Notes: a model not told the origin generated them from the letters alone. A stretch of DNA of 20,518 nt from Campylobacterales bacterium (GCA_015489185.1 WGAE01000086.1:1-20518); one strand, 5' to 3'; positions 1 to 8,048 are shown, numbered from the stretch's first letter. Translations and numbers: made by a program.

Positions 1-1235
1 GTATAATAGATATTATAAAGCACCAGAAAAACACTCACCGCCATCACTACCGTCCCGGTAATAAACAAAAACGCCGAAGCAAACAAAATCCCCGCCGCGC
101 TTACAACCGTCCCCGCAAACGTCACCCAAAACTGACCGTCCGCAATCTTCCCGACAACCATCTCATGAAGCATCGGAACTTTTTGCTTGCCCACCAGCGG
201 CGAATAACGCTGATACCAGACCAGAAACGGCAAAATTTTGTAAATATGCCCGACGATCAAAAACGCCAGAAACCCGAAAAAGAAAAGATAGCCGCCGAAC
301 ATCCCTACTTGCGTGTTCCCCGTCAGATACGCCGCCGCAAACGAGATCAGCGAAACGACCAGAAAGAGAAACGACGCGATCACATTTTTTGCCCAGTAGT
401 CGTTTTGCTTACGTACCCGCTTTTTGAAAATGATCCACACCTGCCAGATAAACAGAAGCAAAGCGATGATCATCCCCGCCGTTCCAGCCGTCTCGAGCAC
501 CGAAATACCCGCAAGCGCGCCGGCAAGATAGGCCGCGGTTGCAAAAGTCACGACATAAAACCCCACTGAGACGGGACGCTCGTCAAAACCGTGCGCAAGT
601 GAAAACATCGGAAGCAGCACGATACTCACTCCCATCACGGTCATCATCACATATCCCGTCAACACACCCGCCATATGCGCGTTAACAATACGCAGCATAT
701 CCGTTTCGAGAAAACCGTAGACCAAATTGAATGCGGCAACCAACCCGAGTGTTACCGCGATCAGCAAAAAGATATTCGACACGAAAATATATTTTGCCGA
801 GATGTTCCAAGTTTCAATATTGCGATAGGTGAGCAAAATATTGACCGAAAAGATCAGCATCGAAGCATATACCAGCATCGCACCGTACGGAAGTACGTCT
901 ATCGCACCTTCGACGCCGAAGCCGTAAACCATCAGCAACAATCCGACCACGTAGAGGTAGAACTGAATATAGGCGAAATCTTTCGAAAAGAGCGGTATCT
1001 CCAAAATCACGGGCACCAGCTGATACATCGCGCCGAAGATAATCATCATGACAAAACCGAGCAGATAGAGATGCAACAATGCCGCCAGTTTGGAAGAGAC
1101 AAAAAAACCGCTCAATTCACCTGCATAAAACGGCAGCGCGAATGATGCAAACATATAGAAAAACGCGCCCGCTATCATGAAGTGCGCCACCAGATTAAAC
1201 GGCGGCGCCATCTCCGTTGCCAGTTGTTTACCCAT
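1..1235 (-). CDS. Heme-copper oxidase subunit I-like polytopic membrane protein, partial (3' end beyond left edge)
   Basis: The frame is open from 1235 to the window edge, giving 411 codons without a stop. The product is almost entirely hydrophobic, with about a dozen membrane-spanning segments. His residues sit in or near helices at 18, 55, 187, 215, 330 and 357. The segment around residues 54-76 (LLHLYLLGF, then GAMYQLVPV) recalls orphan COX1/cbb3-I/NorB-like proteins. I see no clear full six-His metal set, so oxidase or NO reductase activity is not claimed. An NnrS-like role in NO tolerance is an alternative. It is the third gene of a leftward operon, 3 bp after the DUF2249 gene. The ATG at 1235 has AAGGA directly against it; a second in-frame ATG at 1211 also has GGAG directly before it, so the exact start is uncertain. 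Operon context suggests nitrogen-oxide respiration or NO handling (inference). Confidence 0.6.
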   Translation of the reverse strand, partial: MGKQLATEMAPPFNLVAHFMIAGAFFYMFASFALPFYAGELSGFFVSSKLAALLHLYLLGFVMMIIFGAMYQLVPVILEIPLFSKDFAYIQFYLYVVGLLLMVYGFGVEGAIDVLPYGAMLVYASMLIFSVNILLTYRNIETWNISAKYIFVSNIFLLIAVTLGLVAAFNLVYGFLETDMLRIVNAHMAGVLTGYVMMTVMGVSIVLLPMFSLAHGFDERPVSVGFYVVTFATAAYLAGALAGISVLETAGTAGMIIALLLFIWQVWIIFKKRVRKQNDYWAKNVIASFLFLVVSLISFAAAYLTGNTQVGMFGGYLFFFGFLAFLIVGHIYKILPFLVWYQRYSPLVGKQKVPMLHEMVVGKIADGQFWVTFAGTVVSAAGILFASAFLFITGTVVMAVSVFLVLYNIYY

Positions 1236-1238
1236 TCC

Positions 1239-1604
1239 TTACCCGTGACAACTTGTATCGCTCAGATCGGCAGTTTCACTTGCTCCCTTCTTGTAGGTAA
1301 ACAGCAGTTTGATTTTTCCGTCAGCCGTTTTCGCCGTCTCAATACGGTATTTATCACCGATCTTGTCGAGTAATCCCATCGGTTTTTTGTGGTTGATCAT
1401 CAAAACCGCCGTTTTGTCATCGACATTTTGCAGTGCAATCATCGCATTGACCATCGGTTCCGGCGGTCCGCACTCGGAAGTATCAAACGCAATCACCCTC
1501 CCCTCTTTGACGGGAAATTCATAAAACGGCACCGTCGCGCCCTCGGGTTGAAACGTTTTCGCCTCTTCAGGTATTTCGAGTGTATCGATATCGAGATCTG
1601 TCAT
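1239..1604 (-). CDS. DUF2249 (TusA-like fold) protein
   Basis: This is a soluble 121-residue protein with no signal peptide. The central CGPPEPMVNAMIAL segment (about residues 45-58), followed by INHKKPMGLLDKIGDKYRIE, matches the pattern of DUF2249 domains: a PPEP(L/M) stretch, then a His and Pro before a leucine-rich turn and a G.(R/Y)YE strand. The domain has a TusA-like fold, and in other bacteria is often found beside hemerythrin or denitrification genes. Its biochemical role is not settled. A purine-rich GAGGGGG lies upstream of the ATG at 1604. It is the middle gene of the leftward operon, 37 bp after the CopD-like gene and 3 bp before the COX1-like gene. The C-terminus carries an isolated Cys-His (DTSCHG) that is not a CxxCH heme site. 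Confidence 0.6.
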   Translation of the reverse strand: MTDLDIDTLEIPEEAKTFQPEGATVPFYEFPVKEGRVIAFDTSECGPPEPMVNAMIALQNVDDKTAVLMINHKKPMGLLDKIGDKYRIETAKTADGKIKLLFTYKKGASETADLSDTSCHG

Positions 1605-1641
1605 TGGATTTTCCCCCTCTTCTTTTTCTTGTAGTATCAGC

Positions 1642-2088
1642 TTATAAATAGTCGCGTATCTGAATCGCCAGCCATAAAATGACGAAGTTCAGAAAAAAGA
1701 TCAGCAGTGAACTGCCGCGCGCCAGAATCTTCTCTTTGAGCGTTTTATCCCTGCCGTTGCTTTTGAGAGAAACGAACATGTGTACTACTGTTGCAATCGT
1801 GATCAACGCGACCAGCGCGATCTTGATATGCATGTAGTACCCCAGTTCGTAGGTAAACTTTTCAGGATTGTCATGAAAACCGTTTACGACATACATATAG
1901 CCTCCGGTCAGGAGGAGTATTATCAGCACCACAGTCTCAAAGTAGCCGTATAGAGGACCGATATAAAAATATACGATCTTTTGTGCCTCCTTGTCCCTGA
2001 GGGTAAGCCCCAGGACAAATAGCAACATAGACCCGCCGATCCACGTCGCCGCAGCAGTAATGTGTGTAAAAATTACGAACTCGTACAT
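1642..2088 (-). CDS. CopD/HemJ-like four-helix membrane protein
   Basis: This 148-residue protein has four predicted membrane helices (about 5-28, 45-68, 85-107, 127-145). Conserved-looking residues are His9, Trp16 with the following GG (H..AAATWIGG), His87 and His103. That layout is typical of the CopD-like and HemJ-like families of small membrane proteins that bind heme or metal through helix histidines. The actual ligand is not known here. The ATG at 2088 is preceded by AGGAG with a 4-base spacer. It is the first gene of a leftward operon with the DUF2249 and COX1-like genes. A Crp/Fnr-like box and a TATAGT -10 lie immediately upstream and predict a 22-nt leader. Function is inferred only as membrane redox, heme or NO-related. 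Confidence 0.6.
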   Translation of the reverse strand: MYEFVIFTHITAAATWIGGSMLLFVLGLTLRDKEAQKIVYFYIGPLYGYFETVVLIILLLTGGYMYVVNGFHDNPEKFTYELGYYMHIKIALVALITIATVVHMFVSLKSNGRDKTLKEKILARGSSLLIFFLNFVILWLAIQIRDYL

Positions 2089-2109
2089 GACACTCCTGTC
2101 TGTCTACCC

Positions 2110-2158
2110 GAAACAAACTATACGCTTTTTTCGAGGATATTTCATTGACTTATGTCAA
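2110..2158 (-). promoter_or_regulatory. Class II Crp/Fnr-type promoter of the CopD-DUF2249-COX1-like operon
   Basis: A perfect palindrome TTGAC-TTAT-GTCAA occupies 2145-2158. A -10 hexamer TATAGT (minus strand) lies at 2122-2117, predicting a start point at 2110. The box centre (2151.5) is then at exactly -41.5. The half-sites resemble NNR/DNR/NssR boxes (TTGAC or TTAAC with GTCAA or GTTAA) more than classical FNR (TTGAT/ATCAA). The corresponding position on the other strand has no -10, so the box appears to serve only the leftward operon. Confidence 0.7.
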
Positions 2159-2319
2159 TAATAAGCAAAGATTCAAGGGAACTCTTTTTCGGGAAATCCG
2201 GAAGGAAACATTATAATCAAAGAAGTGTTAACAAAACGATAATAGCCCTCTGCAAAAGCCGGATCGACTCAATCATCCGATTTGAAAATCCGATATAGTG
2301 ACAAAAAGAGCGAACTTTC

Positions 2320-3540
2320 ATGAAATCATCAAAAGTCATCATCGTCGGAGCCGGTTACGGCGGATTGCGCGCCGCCGAACTGCTTGCCCGACAAACACAC
2401 CTTTCGATTCTGCTGATCGACAAGAACCCTTACCACTATATGCAGACAGAAGTCTACGGCTATATCGCCGGGCGTTTCGAACTCTCCGATATTGTCATCG
2501 ACCTGGAGAGCTTCACCCGCGGACTCGGTGATAACGTGCGTTTTCTTCAGACAACCGTCACCGGGATCAATCCGCAAAAACGTCTCGTCCAAACCGAAAC
2601 CGAAAGCTATAAATACGACTACGCAATCATCGCGACAGGCGCACGAACACACTTTTTCCCATTCATCGAAGGGGCGCGCGAACATACCCACGGCATCAAA
2701 GATTTGATGCGCGCGTTCACGTTTCGCCAGGCATTCGAAGAGCGCATCATGATGCGTCTGCAAAACAAAGCGCTCAAACGTGCGGGCGATCTGCAGATTG
2801 CCGTTGCGGGCGCGGGACTCAGCGGTGTGGAGATCGCGGCGGAGATGGCATATAGCCTCAAAAAGCTGGAAAAGATACTCTCTTTCTCAGACAAAGAGAT
2901 CACCATCTACCTCATCGACGCCGCACCGACCGTATTGCCCGGCATGGATCCGTGGCTAGTTGAAACAACACAAAAACGTCTTGAAACGCTCGGTGTTCAA
3001 ATCAAAACCAACCATCCGATCCGAAAAATCGGTGACCGCACCATCACTTTTGCGGACAATACCGAACTTCATTTCGATTTTGTCATCTACACCGCAGGCA
3101 TCAAAGCGGCAGATTTGATCGAGAAGATCGATGCCCCCAAAAACAGGCTCGCCCAAATCATTCCCGATCCCTGGTTGCGCCTGCCCGGAAACGAACAGAC
3201 CTTCGTCATCGGAGATAGTGCACAGATTACCGACAAAGAGGGCAGACCGCTGCCTCCGACCGCACAGATTGCCGAAAAAAGCGCCGCCTATGTCGCAAAG
3301 ACGATCACACAGCTCGAAAACGGTGCACCGATCACACCGCTCAATACCAAAAGTGACGGAATGTTCGTCGCGCTGGGCGGCAAATATGCCGCGGGGATTC
3401 TCTACAACCGCATCAAAACCAGAGGCTACACCGCATGGCTACTGAAAAAAGCGATCACATACATCTATCGCCACGGACTCGATATCCGCGTCAATGCGGG
3501 CTACGCCAAACGCCGCTGTAAAACACCGAGTACTATTTGA
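2320..3540 (+). CDS. NDH-2-type FAD-dependent NAD(P)H dehydrogenase
   Basis: This 406-residue flavoprotein has the two-Rossmann layout of type II NADH dehydrogenases and related pyridine nucleotide-disulfide oxidoreductases. The FAD-binding motif GAGYGG is at 10-15, ATGAR at 106-109, and the NAD(P)H-binding motif GAGLSG followed by EIAAE is at 164-175. A second FAD contact, FVIGDSAQ, is at 295-302, and PPTAQIAEK, typical of the quinone-side region in NDH-2, follows at 312-320. Length is normal for the family (400-430). There is no CxxC disulfide, which argues against a disulfide reductase. A sulfide:quinone reductase is less likely because the expected catalytic cysteines are not evident. The start at 2320 is the first ATG before the GAGYGG motif, with a weak AAAGAG upstream. 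Its 3' end overlaps the convergent 132-residue protein gene by 8 bp. It probably feeds electrons into the quinone pool. Confidence 0.8.
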   Translation: MKSSKVIIVGAGYGGLRAAELLARQTHLSILLIDKNPYHYMQTEVYGYIAGRFELSDIVIDLESFTRGLGDNVRFLQTTVTGINPQKRLVQTETESYKYDYAIIATGARTHFFPFIEGAREHTHGIKDLMRAFTFRQAFEERIMMRLQNKALKRAGDLQIAVAGAGLSGVEIAAEMAYSLKKLEKILSFSDKEITIYLIDAAPTVLPGMDPWLVETTQKRLETLGVQIKTNHPIRKIGDRTITFADNTELHFDFVIYTAGIKAADLIEKIDAPKNRLAQIIPDPWLRLPGNEQTFVIGDSAQITDKEGRPLPPTAQIAEKSAAYVAKTITQLENGAPITPLNTKSDGMFVALGGKYAAGILYNRIKTRGYTAWLLKKAITYIYRHGLDIRVNAGYAKRRCKTPSTI

Positions 3541-3931
3541 CCGGTAACTTTTTGGGATCGAGCTTTAATCTAAGAATACAGCGTGCCGCATGAAACGGAC
3601 GCGTGTATTCGGGATGGGTGAAAAGATCGTCATGAAGTTCCCAGCCGTACGCTTTACTGACAATCACCGACTGCGCGGCTTTTCGGTTCATCCTGCTTTC
3701 ACACTCTACTTCCCGACCGTTTGCAAAAGCCTTCTTCACTCCCTCCATCCGATGCATCGTCACAATATAGTGCCCGGTAATCAAAATACCAAATCCTAAA
3801 ATCACCGTCCCCAAAATAAAACGCTTTACCTGCGGACGCACGAAAGGGCGTGTTGCGACGAAAATCGCGATCAACAGAAAGAAGAGCGCAATCGTCAGAT
3901 TGCCCCCTTCCAGTTGTAAAAAGAGATTCAC
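3533..3931 (-). CDS. Small membrane protein coupled to siroheme decarboxylase
   Basis: I do not recognise the family. The 132-residue product has two N-terminal membrane helices (about 12-27 and 37-58) and a basic, probably extracytoplasmic or soluble C-terminal part with two cysteines (about 77 and 117) and several Trp/His residues. Translation begins at a GTG at 3931 that overlaps the TGA of the fused siroheme decarboxylase (GTGA), so the two are translationally coupled and probably act in the same process. The end overlaps the convergent NDH-2-like gene by 8 bp. A role in heme d1 assembly, such as anchoring or moving an intermediate across the membrane, is inferred from position only. Confidence 0.7.
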   Translation of the reverse strand: MNLFLQLEGGNLTIALFFLLIAIFVATRPFVRPQVKRFILGTVILGFGILITGHYIVTMHRMEGVKKAFANGREVECESRMNRKAAQSVIVSKAYGWELHDDLFTHPEYTRPFHAARCILRLKLDPKKLPVK

Positions 3932-4950
3932 ACCGTACCTCCTTCTGTCATCTTACGCTCCCACTCTGCAAATTCGGGCGTGAAATATCGGATACGCACC
4001 TTTTTGAACTCCCGTGTGGAGTAGAGAGGTTGTTTATCGCGATATTCGATCTCATCGGCGATCGCGGCGATGACCGACTCTGTCTCTTCTGTCGTTTTAC
4101 CGTGTATCATCGTAAAGAGGTTGTATGGCCAGTTGGGATACTGCGGTCTCAGATAGCAGTGGCTGACCGCCGAAAAAGCCGCCGCTTTTTGCCCCATCTC
4201 TTCCCCTTTTTCGGGATCGACATTCCAGACGACCATCGCGTTGGCGTTGAAACCGGCTCTGCGGTGGTTCAAAATTGCGGCAAATCGGCGCATCACTCCC
4301 GCTTCTTTGAGTTCATGAAGCGTCGCAAAGAGCGTATCGTATCCGATACCGAGTTTCGCGGCGACTTCCGCAAAGGGCTCGCTGCAGACGGGGAGATCAT
4401 ATTGGGTATGCCGGATCACTTCAAGATGCAGCGGCGTTAGTTCAATTGCTTTATGCCGTTTCGCGACAACCTTCTCTTTTTTCGCACTTTTTCCTGTCGT
4501 ATCGAGTTTGACCGCGATCTTGAACATCTTCAGCGTCGGCAATAAAATCGCCTCCTCCGCACCGCTGCGCTCCGCCAGAAGCGCGACGCTCTTTTCAAGC
4601 CCCAGTTTCGAATCGGGCGGTACCGCAAGCGTGAACCAGATATTAAAGTCGTGGTTGCGCTCATAGTTGTGTGAGACACCCGGATGCGAATTGATCAGCG
4701 CGACGGTATCGTCGATCTTTTCGGGTGCTACTTTGAACGCCACGAGCGAAGAGCTGTATCCGAGCCGTTTGGTATCGAAGATCGGTGAAATCTGGCGAAT
4801 AACGGAAGCCTCTTTCTGACTCTGTACCCGTTGCAGTACCTCCTCTTCGGAAATACCCAGTCTCTGTGCGATTTTCGCATAGGGGCGCGCCTCCAGCGGA
4901 AACGATTTTTGCAACAATGCAAGCAGTTCGGCATTGCGTGATTCAGACAT
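3928..4950 (-). CDS. Fused siroheme decarboxylase (NirDL + NirGH-like)
   Basis: Siroheme decarboxylase converts siroheme to 12,18-didecarboxysiroheme for heme d1 synthesis. Each subunit of the family is a ~150-residue Lrp/AsnC-like protein. This 340-residue chain contains two such units in tandem. Unit 1 (about 1-150) has a winged-helix start, RQISPIFDTKRLGY (52-65) and HNYERNHDFNIWFTL (94-108). Unit 2 (about 168-340) has RRFAAILNHRRAGFNANAM (221-239) and CYLRPQYPNWPYNLFTMIHG (265-284). The linker at 150-168 is Lys-rich and low in complexity. The ATG at 4950 has AAGGT upstream. It lies about 9 kb from the nirJ-nirF genes but has a matching Crp/Fnr-type promoter. A plain Lrp/AsnC regulator is unlikely because of the tandem arrangement and the NirD/H-type motifs. 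Confidence 0.88.
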   Translation of the reverse strand: MSESRNAELLALLQKSFPLEARPYAKIAQRLGISEEEVLQRVQSQKEASVIRQISPIFDTKRLGYSSSLVAFKVAPEKIDDTVALINSHPGVSHNYERNHDFNIWFTLAVPPDSKLGLEKSVALLAERSGAEEAILLPTLKMFKIAVKLDTTGKSAKKEKVVAKRHKAIELTPLHLEVIRHTQYDLPVCSEPFAEVAAKLGIGYDTLFATLHELKEAGVMRRFAAILNHRRAGFNANAMVVWNVDPEKGEEMGQKAAAFSAVSHCYLRPQYPNWPYNLFTMIHGKTTEETESVIAAIADEIEYRDKQPLYSTREFKKVRIRYFTPEFAEWERKMTEGGTV

Positions 4951-4973
4951 ATCTTACCTTTGGCGAGAAATAT

Positions 4974-5022
4974 AAAGATGATTATATCTCAAATAAGGTT
5001 CTCTTTTTTTGACCATTATCAA
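4974..5022 (-). promoter_or_regulatory. Class II Crp/Fnr-type promoter of the siroheme decarboxylase gene
   Basis: Read on the minus strand, the box at 5022-5009 is TTGAT-AATG-GTCAA, which fits the DNR/NNR consensus. A perfect TATAAT lies at 4986-4981, giving a predicted start point at 4974 and a 24-nt leader. The box centre (5015.5) is at exactly -41.5. Confidence 0.72.
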
Positions 5023-5057
5023 CCGATAGGATAAAGAAAAATGTTAAAGTAGCGCCC
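5009..5057 (+). promoter_or_regulatory. Divergent promoter sharing the same Crp/Fnr box
   Basis: On the plus strand, TAAAGT at 5045-5050 is a fair -10 hexamer and predicts a start point at 5057. The same box (5009-5022) is then also centred at -41.5 for this direction. The leader would be 21 nt, with AAAGGAG before the ATG at 5078. Two start points symmetric about one box suggest shared activation. Confidence 0.5.
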
Positions 5058-5077
5058 ATAGGCTCAAAGGAGTTTTC

Positions 5078-5461
5078 ATGAACAGATTCAGCAAATATCT
5101 CGGTCCGGCACTGGGTCTTGCTTTTTTTCTGATCGCGTTTGTCACACTGATGCAAAGCCAGCCCGAAAAACGAAACAGGTATGTCTACACACAACTCAAA
5201 CCCTACATCCCTTATCGCATCGAAAAGAAGATGAGCGGGCTGCGCATTCGTGATACACGCACGGGAGAGAAGATCGAACCGGACAATACGGAAATCTATC
5301 ACGTACTCGACAGACTCGAAAAAGCGTGGGGGAAAAGGCATCTGCAACTCAACGCATCACAGCTGATCGTCCACGACGACCAAAACAGGACACTCGCAAC
5401 AATCCCGCTTCGAAACGAAAAAGAGCGCAACTGGGTACGCCGCTTTTTCTCGATCAAATGA
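5078..5461 (+). CDS. Membrane-anchored hypothetical protein
   Basis: The family is not recognised. The 127-residue product has a short basic start, one N-terminal membrane helix or uncleaved signal (about 8-26), and a charged, soluble, probably periplasmic remainder without cysteines. The start is well supported by AAAGGAG five bases before the ATG. It is divergent from the siroheme decarboxylase gene and seems to share its Crp/Fnr-type box, so it may belong to the same nitrogen-oxide regulon (inference). No catalytic motif was seen. It ends 136 bp before the SLC1-type symporter, so the two may be separate transcription units. Confidence 0.65.
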   Translation: MNRFSKYLGPALGLAFFLIAFVTLMQSQPEKRNRYVYTQLKPYIPYRIEKKMSGLRIRDTRTGEKIEPDNTEIYHVLDRLEKAWGKRHLQLNASQLIVHDDQNRTLATIPLRNEKERNWVRRFFSIK

Positions 5462-5597
5462 TTTTCCCTCCCTTCATTACCTTTCCGTAACGACAAATGC
5501 ATACCTGACCATATAAGATAAACATCCAAACGTGGTTTATGGCGGATTTGTTATACTTTTGGTTTACAAACCTGTTTGACTGCGGCAAAGGAGATTT

Positions 5598-6959
5598 ATG
5601 AAACGCACACAAAAGATGACACTGACGACCAAAGTACTGATCGGCATGGGGCTTGGTATCGTTACCGGACTGGCGATCAACCTCTCAGGGCTCTCCCAAC
5701 CCGGAAGTCTGACACAGATCTATCTTGTTGACGGGCTTTTTCATATTGTCGGGAAAATGTTCGTCACGGCACTCAAAATGCTCGTAGTACCGCTTGTCCT
5801 CTTCTCCCTCATCTCGGGTGTCATCGGCATCGGTGATGTTCGTGAACTGGGCAAAGTGGGAGTGAAAGCCTTTTTTCTTTATCTGCTCACAACCGCGCTG
5901 GCGATCGCCGCCGGGATTACCGTAGCCGCGACACTGGGCATCGGCGAAGGTGTACATCTGAGTACACAAAGCAGCTTCACCGCCAAAGAGGCGCCGCCGC
6001 TAAGCAGTGTGCTGATCGATATTATCCCCGCCAATATCATCGACGCGATGGCGGAAGGAAAGATGCTGCAGATCATCTTCTTTTCGATTTTGCTTGGAAT
6101 TTCGATCCTGATGGTCGGCAAAAAAGCGGAACCGGTCGTCAAACTGGTCGAAATTTCCAACGAGATCATGATGGCGATGGTCAATATCATCATGGCTGTG
6201 GCTCCCTATGCGGTCTTCGCGCTTATCGCCAAAGCGATCGCGGGTCTCGGACTCAATCTGCTTGTCGATCTGGCAGGATATGTCGTCGTCCTGATCGGCG
6301 TGCTGATGCTCCATCTCTACGGTACGCTGATGCTGATTCTCAGACTCTTCGCAAGAGTGAATCCCGCTATCTTTCTCAAAAAGATGAAAGATACCCAGGT
6401 TTTCGCCTTTTCAACCTCCAGCTCCAACGCCACGATCCCCGTGACACTTCGCACCGTGACACAGCGACTCGGTGTCGACAACTCCGTCGCCTCCTTCACC
6501 GTTCCTTTCGGCGCGACGATCAATATGGACGGTACCGCGATTATGCAGGGGGTCGCGACGGTCTTCATTGCCAACGCCTACGGGGTGCAACTGGGATTGA
6601 CGGGGTATCTGACCGTCATTTTGATGAGTGTGCTGGCTTCGATCGGTACGGCGGGTGTGCCCGGCGTGGGGTTGATTATGCTTTCGATGGTTTTTACGCA
6701 GGTCGGTTTACCGGTTGAGGGGATCGGGCTGATTCTCGGCGTCGATCGGCTCCTCGATATGGTCCGTACCGCGGTCAATGTCTCGGGAGATGCCACAGTT
6801 TCGGTCATCGTTGCCAAAAGCGAAAGGAAATTCGATCCTGTAATCTACAACGATCCCGAAGCGGGCATCCTCACAACCGAAGAGGCGATCCATATCGATC
6901 CAAGTATCGAAGAGGAGCTTGCCCAGACAATCGAAACACTCCAGGAGAAGAAGTCCTGA
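5598..6959 (+). CDS. SLC1/DAACS-family acidic amino acid or dicarboxylate:cation symporter
   Basis: This 453-residue transporter has the full GltP/GltT-like fold. The hairpin 1 serine-rich motif SSSNATIPVTL is at 274-284. The Na+ site motif NMDGT is at 309-313, and GTAGVPGVG of hairpin 2 is at 350-358. The last-helix signature runs from Asp383 through DMVRTAVNVSGD (387-398). Asp387, Arg390, Asn394 and Asp398 correspond to the substrate and cation residues of archaeal GltPh. The Arg points to an acidic substrate (glutamate, aspartate or C4-dicarboxylates). The start is supported by AAAGGAG before the ATG. The C-terminal tail after residue 410 is acidic and cytoplasmic. The gene converges on the cytochrome c peroxidase gene with 3 bp between stop codons. 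A TATACT at 5552-5557 may be its -10, with no clear -35. Confidence 0.92.
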   Translation: MKRTQKMTLTTKVLIGMGLGIVTGLAINLSGLSQPGSLTQIYLVDGLFHIVGKMFVTALKMLVVPLVLFSLISGVIGIGDVRELGKVGVKAFFLYLLTTALAIAAGITVAATLGIGEGVHLSTQSSFTAKEAPPLSSVLIDIIPANIIDAMAEGKMLQIIFFSILLGISILMVGKKAEPVVKLVEISNEIMMAMVNIIMAVAPYAVFALIAKAIAGLGLNLLVDLAGYVVVLIGVLMLHLYGTLMLILRLFARVNPAIFLKKMKDTQVFAFSTSSSNATIPVTLRTVTQRLGVDNSVASFTVPFGATINMDGTAIMQGVATVFIANAYGVQLGLTGYLTVILMSVLASIGTAGVPGVGLIMLSMVFTQVGLPVEGIGLILGVDRLLDMVRTAVNVSGDATVSVIVAKSERKFDPVIYNDPEAGILTTEEAIHIDPSIEEELAQTIETLQEKKS

Positions 6960-6962
6960 CGG

Positions 6963-8030
6963 TTATTTCGCTTCCTTCTGCGGCAACCGGTAAGGGACGA
7001 TCTCTCCTTCCAGGCTCTTGAAAAAGGCGATTACCTCATCGATCTGCTTTTCATTGAATGTCTCGCCTATCTGATAAGTGCTCATGATCCGGACCACTTC
7101 CCGCAGATCCTTGACGACTCCGTTATGAAAATAGGGTGCGGTGCGTGTGATATTGCGCAGAATCGGCACGCGAAACTTCTTCATCCCCTCTTTCCCGAGA
7201 AACCCGCCCGGGTTCGGGAAGGGGAAAGGAGCGGTACGGAACAGATCGCTAAGCGTACGGCGTAGCGGAAACTGCTGCAGACTCTGCCCGCCGAGGCTGA
7301 TACCGGTATGACACCCTTTGCACCCTTTTTGAATAAAAAGATTCAATCCCCGTTTCGCTTTCACACTCATCGCGTCGTTATCCCCCTCGAGAAAACGATC
7401 GTATGCGCTTCGTGTCAGCAACGTTCGTTCATACGCCCCGATCGCTTCCGTGATATGCGTGAAAGTGACATTGTCATCGAACACCTCTTTAAATCGCTTG
7501 CGATAATCGGAATTTGCGGCTATCCGTTTCACCGCTTCCTGCGGCGTCATATGCATTTCAAAAGGTGCCTGAATCGGTCCCTGCGCCTGTGTTTCAACAT
7601 CGGGAGCGCGACCGTCCCAGAAGAGCCGCTTCGCGAGTGCCGCGTTGAGTACGGTCGGTGAATTGAGATGGTGCGGATTGACCGCGCCGCCGACGCCGAC
7701 CGCAGCGGGCAGATTATCATCGCCGCCTTCGTCAAGTTTGTGACAACTTGCACAACTGACCGTACGATCGGAGGAGAGAATCGGATCGAAAAAGAGCGCC
7801 TGTCCCAGCGCAACCTTCTTGGCGGTAACCGGGTTTTTCGGATTATCCGTCAGCTTCAGCATCCCTTCGGTGCTTTTTGGAATCGGTCCCAGACCGTGTG
7901 AAAGTGCGTACACCCGAAGCGTATCGTCATCCATATAGGTGATCGGTCGCTTCGGCACCAGTGCAAGCGAACCGTAAAAGAGCAGGATAAAAAGCAGTGT
8001 TCCCGTAACAATTTTCCAGATATGTACCAT
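6963..8030 (-). CDS. Di-heme cytochrome c peroxidase (CcpA/MauG family)
   Basis: This family reduces H2O2 to water in the periplasm using electrons from small cytochromes c. The 355-residue product has an N-terminal hydrophobic segment (about 5-24; signal or anchor) and two c-type heme sites, CASCH at 93-97 and CKGCH at 237-241. It also has family motifs such as LNSPTVLNA (122-130), LFWDGRA (136-142) and VPILRNITRTAPYFHNG (288-304). I chose the ATG at 8030 because a perfect AAGGAGG lies 5 bases upstream. Longer reading to 8084 would use a TTG inside the promoter. It follows the AraC-type gene in the same direction but has its own promoter. It probably protects respiration from peroxide during oxygen transitions. 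Confidence 0.9.
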   Translation of the reverse strand: MVHIWKIVTGTLLFILLFYGSLALVPKRPITYMDDDTLRVYALSHGLGPIPKSTEGMLKLTDNPKNPVTAKKVALGQALFFDPILSSDRTVSCASCHKLDEGGDDNLPAAVGVGGAVNPHHLNSPTVLNAALAKRLFWDGRAPDVETQAQGPIQAPFEMHMTPQEAVKRIAANSDYRKRFKEVFDDNVTFTHITEAIGAYERTLLTRSAYDRFLEGDNDAMSVKAKRGLNLFIQKGCKGCHTGISLGGQSLQQFPLRRTLSDLFRTAPFPFPNPGGFLGKEGMKKFRVPILRNITRTAPYFHNGVVKDLREVVRIMSTYQIGETFNEKQIDEVIAFFKSLEGEIVPYRLPQKEAK

Positions 8031-8048
8031 TCCAGCCTCCTTGTCCAT

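Noticed and set aside
165..1145. Two plus-strand reading frames at 165-569 and 675-1145
   Set aside because: They are antisense to a continuous, strongly hydrophobic membrane-protein frame on the minus strand and have the His/Arg/Gln-rich composition of shadow frames.
2212..2217. TATAAT as the promoter of the NDH-2-like gene
   Set aside because: No acceptable -35 and no Crp/Fnr box at -41.5. It would give a leader of about 96 nt. Possible but not supported; otherwise the 231-bp gap 2089-2319 shows only the leftward promoter.
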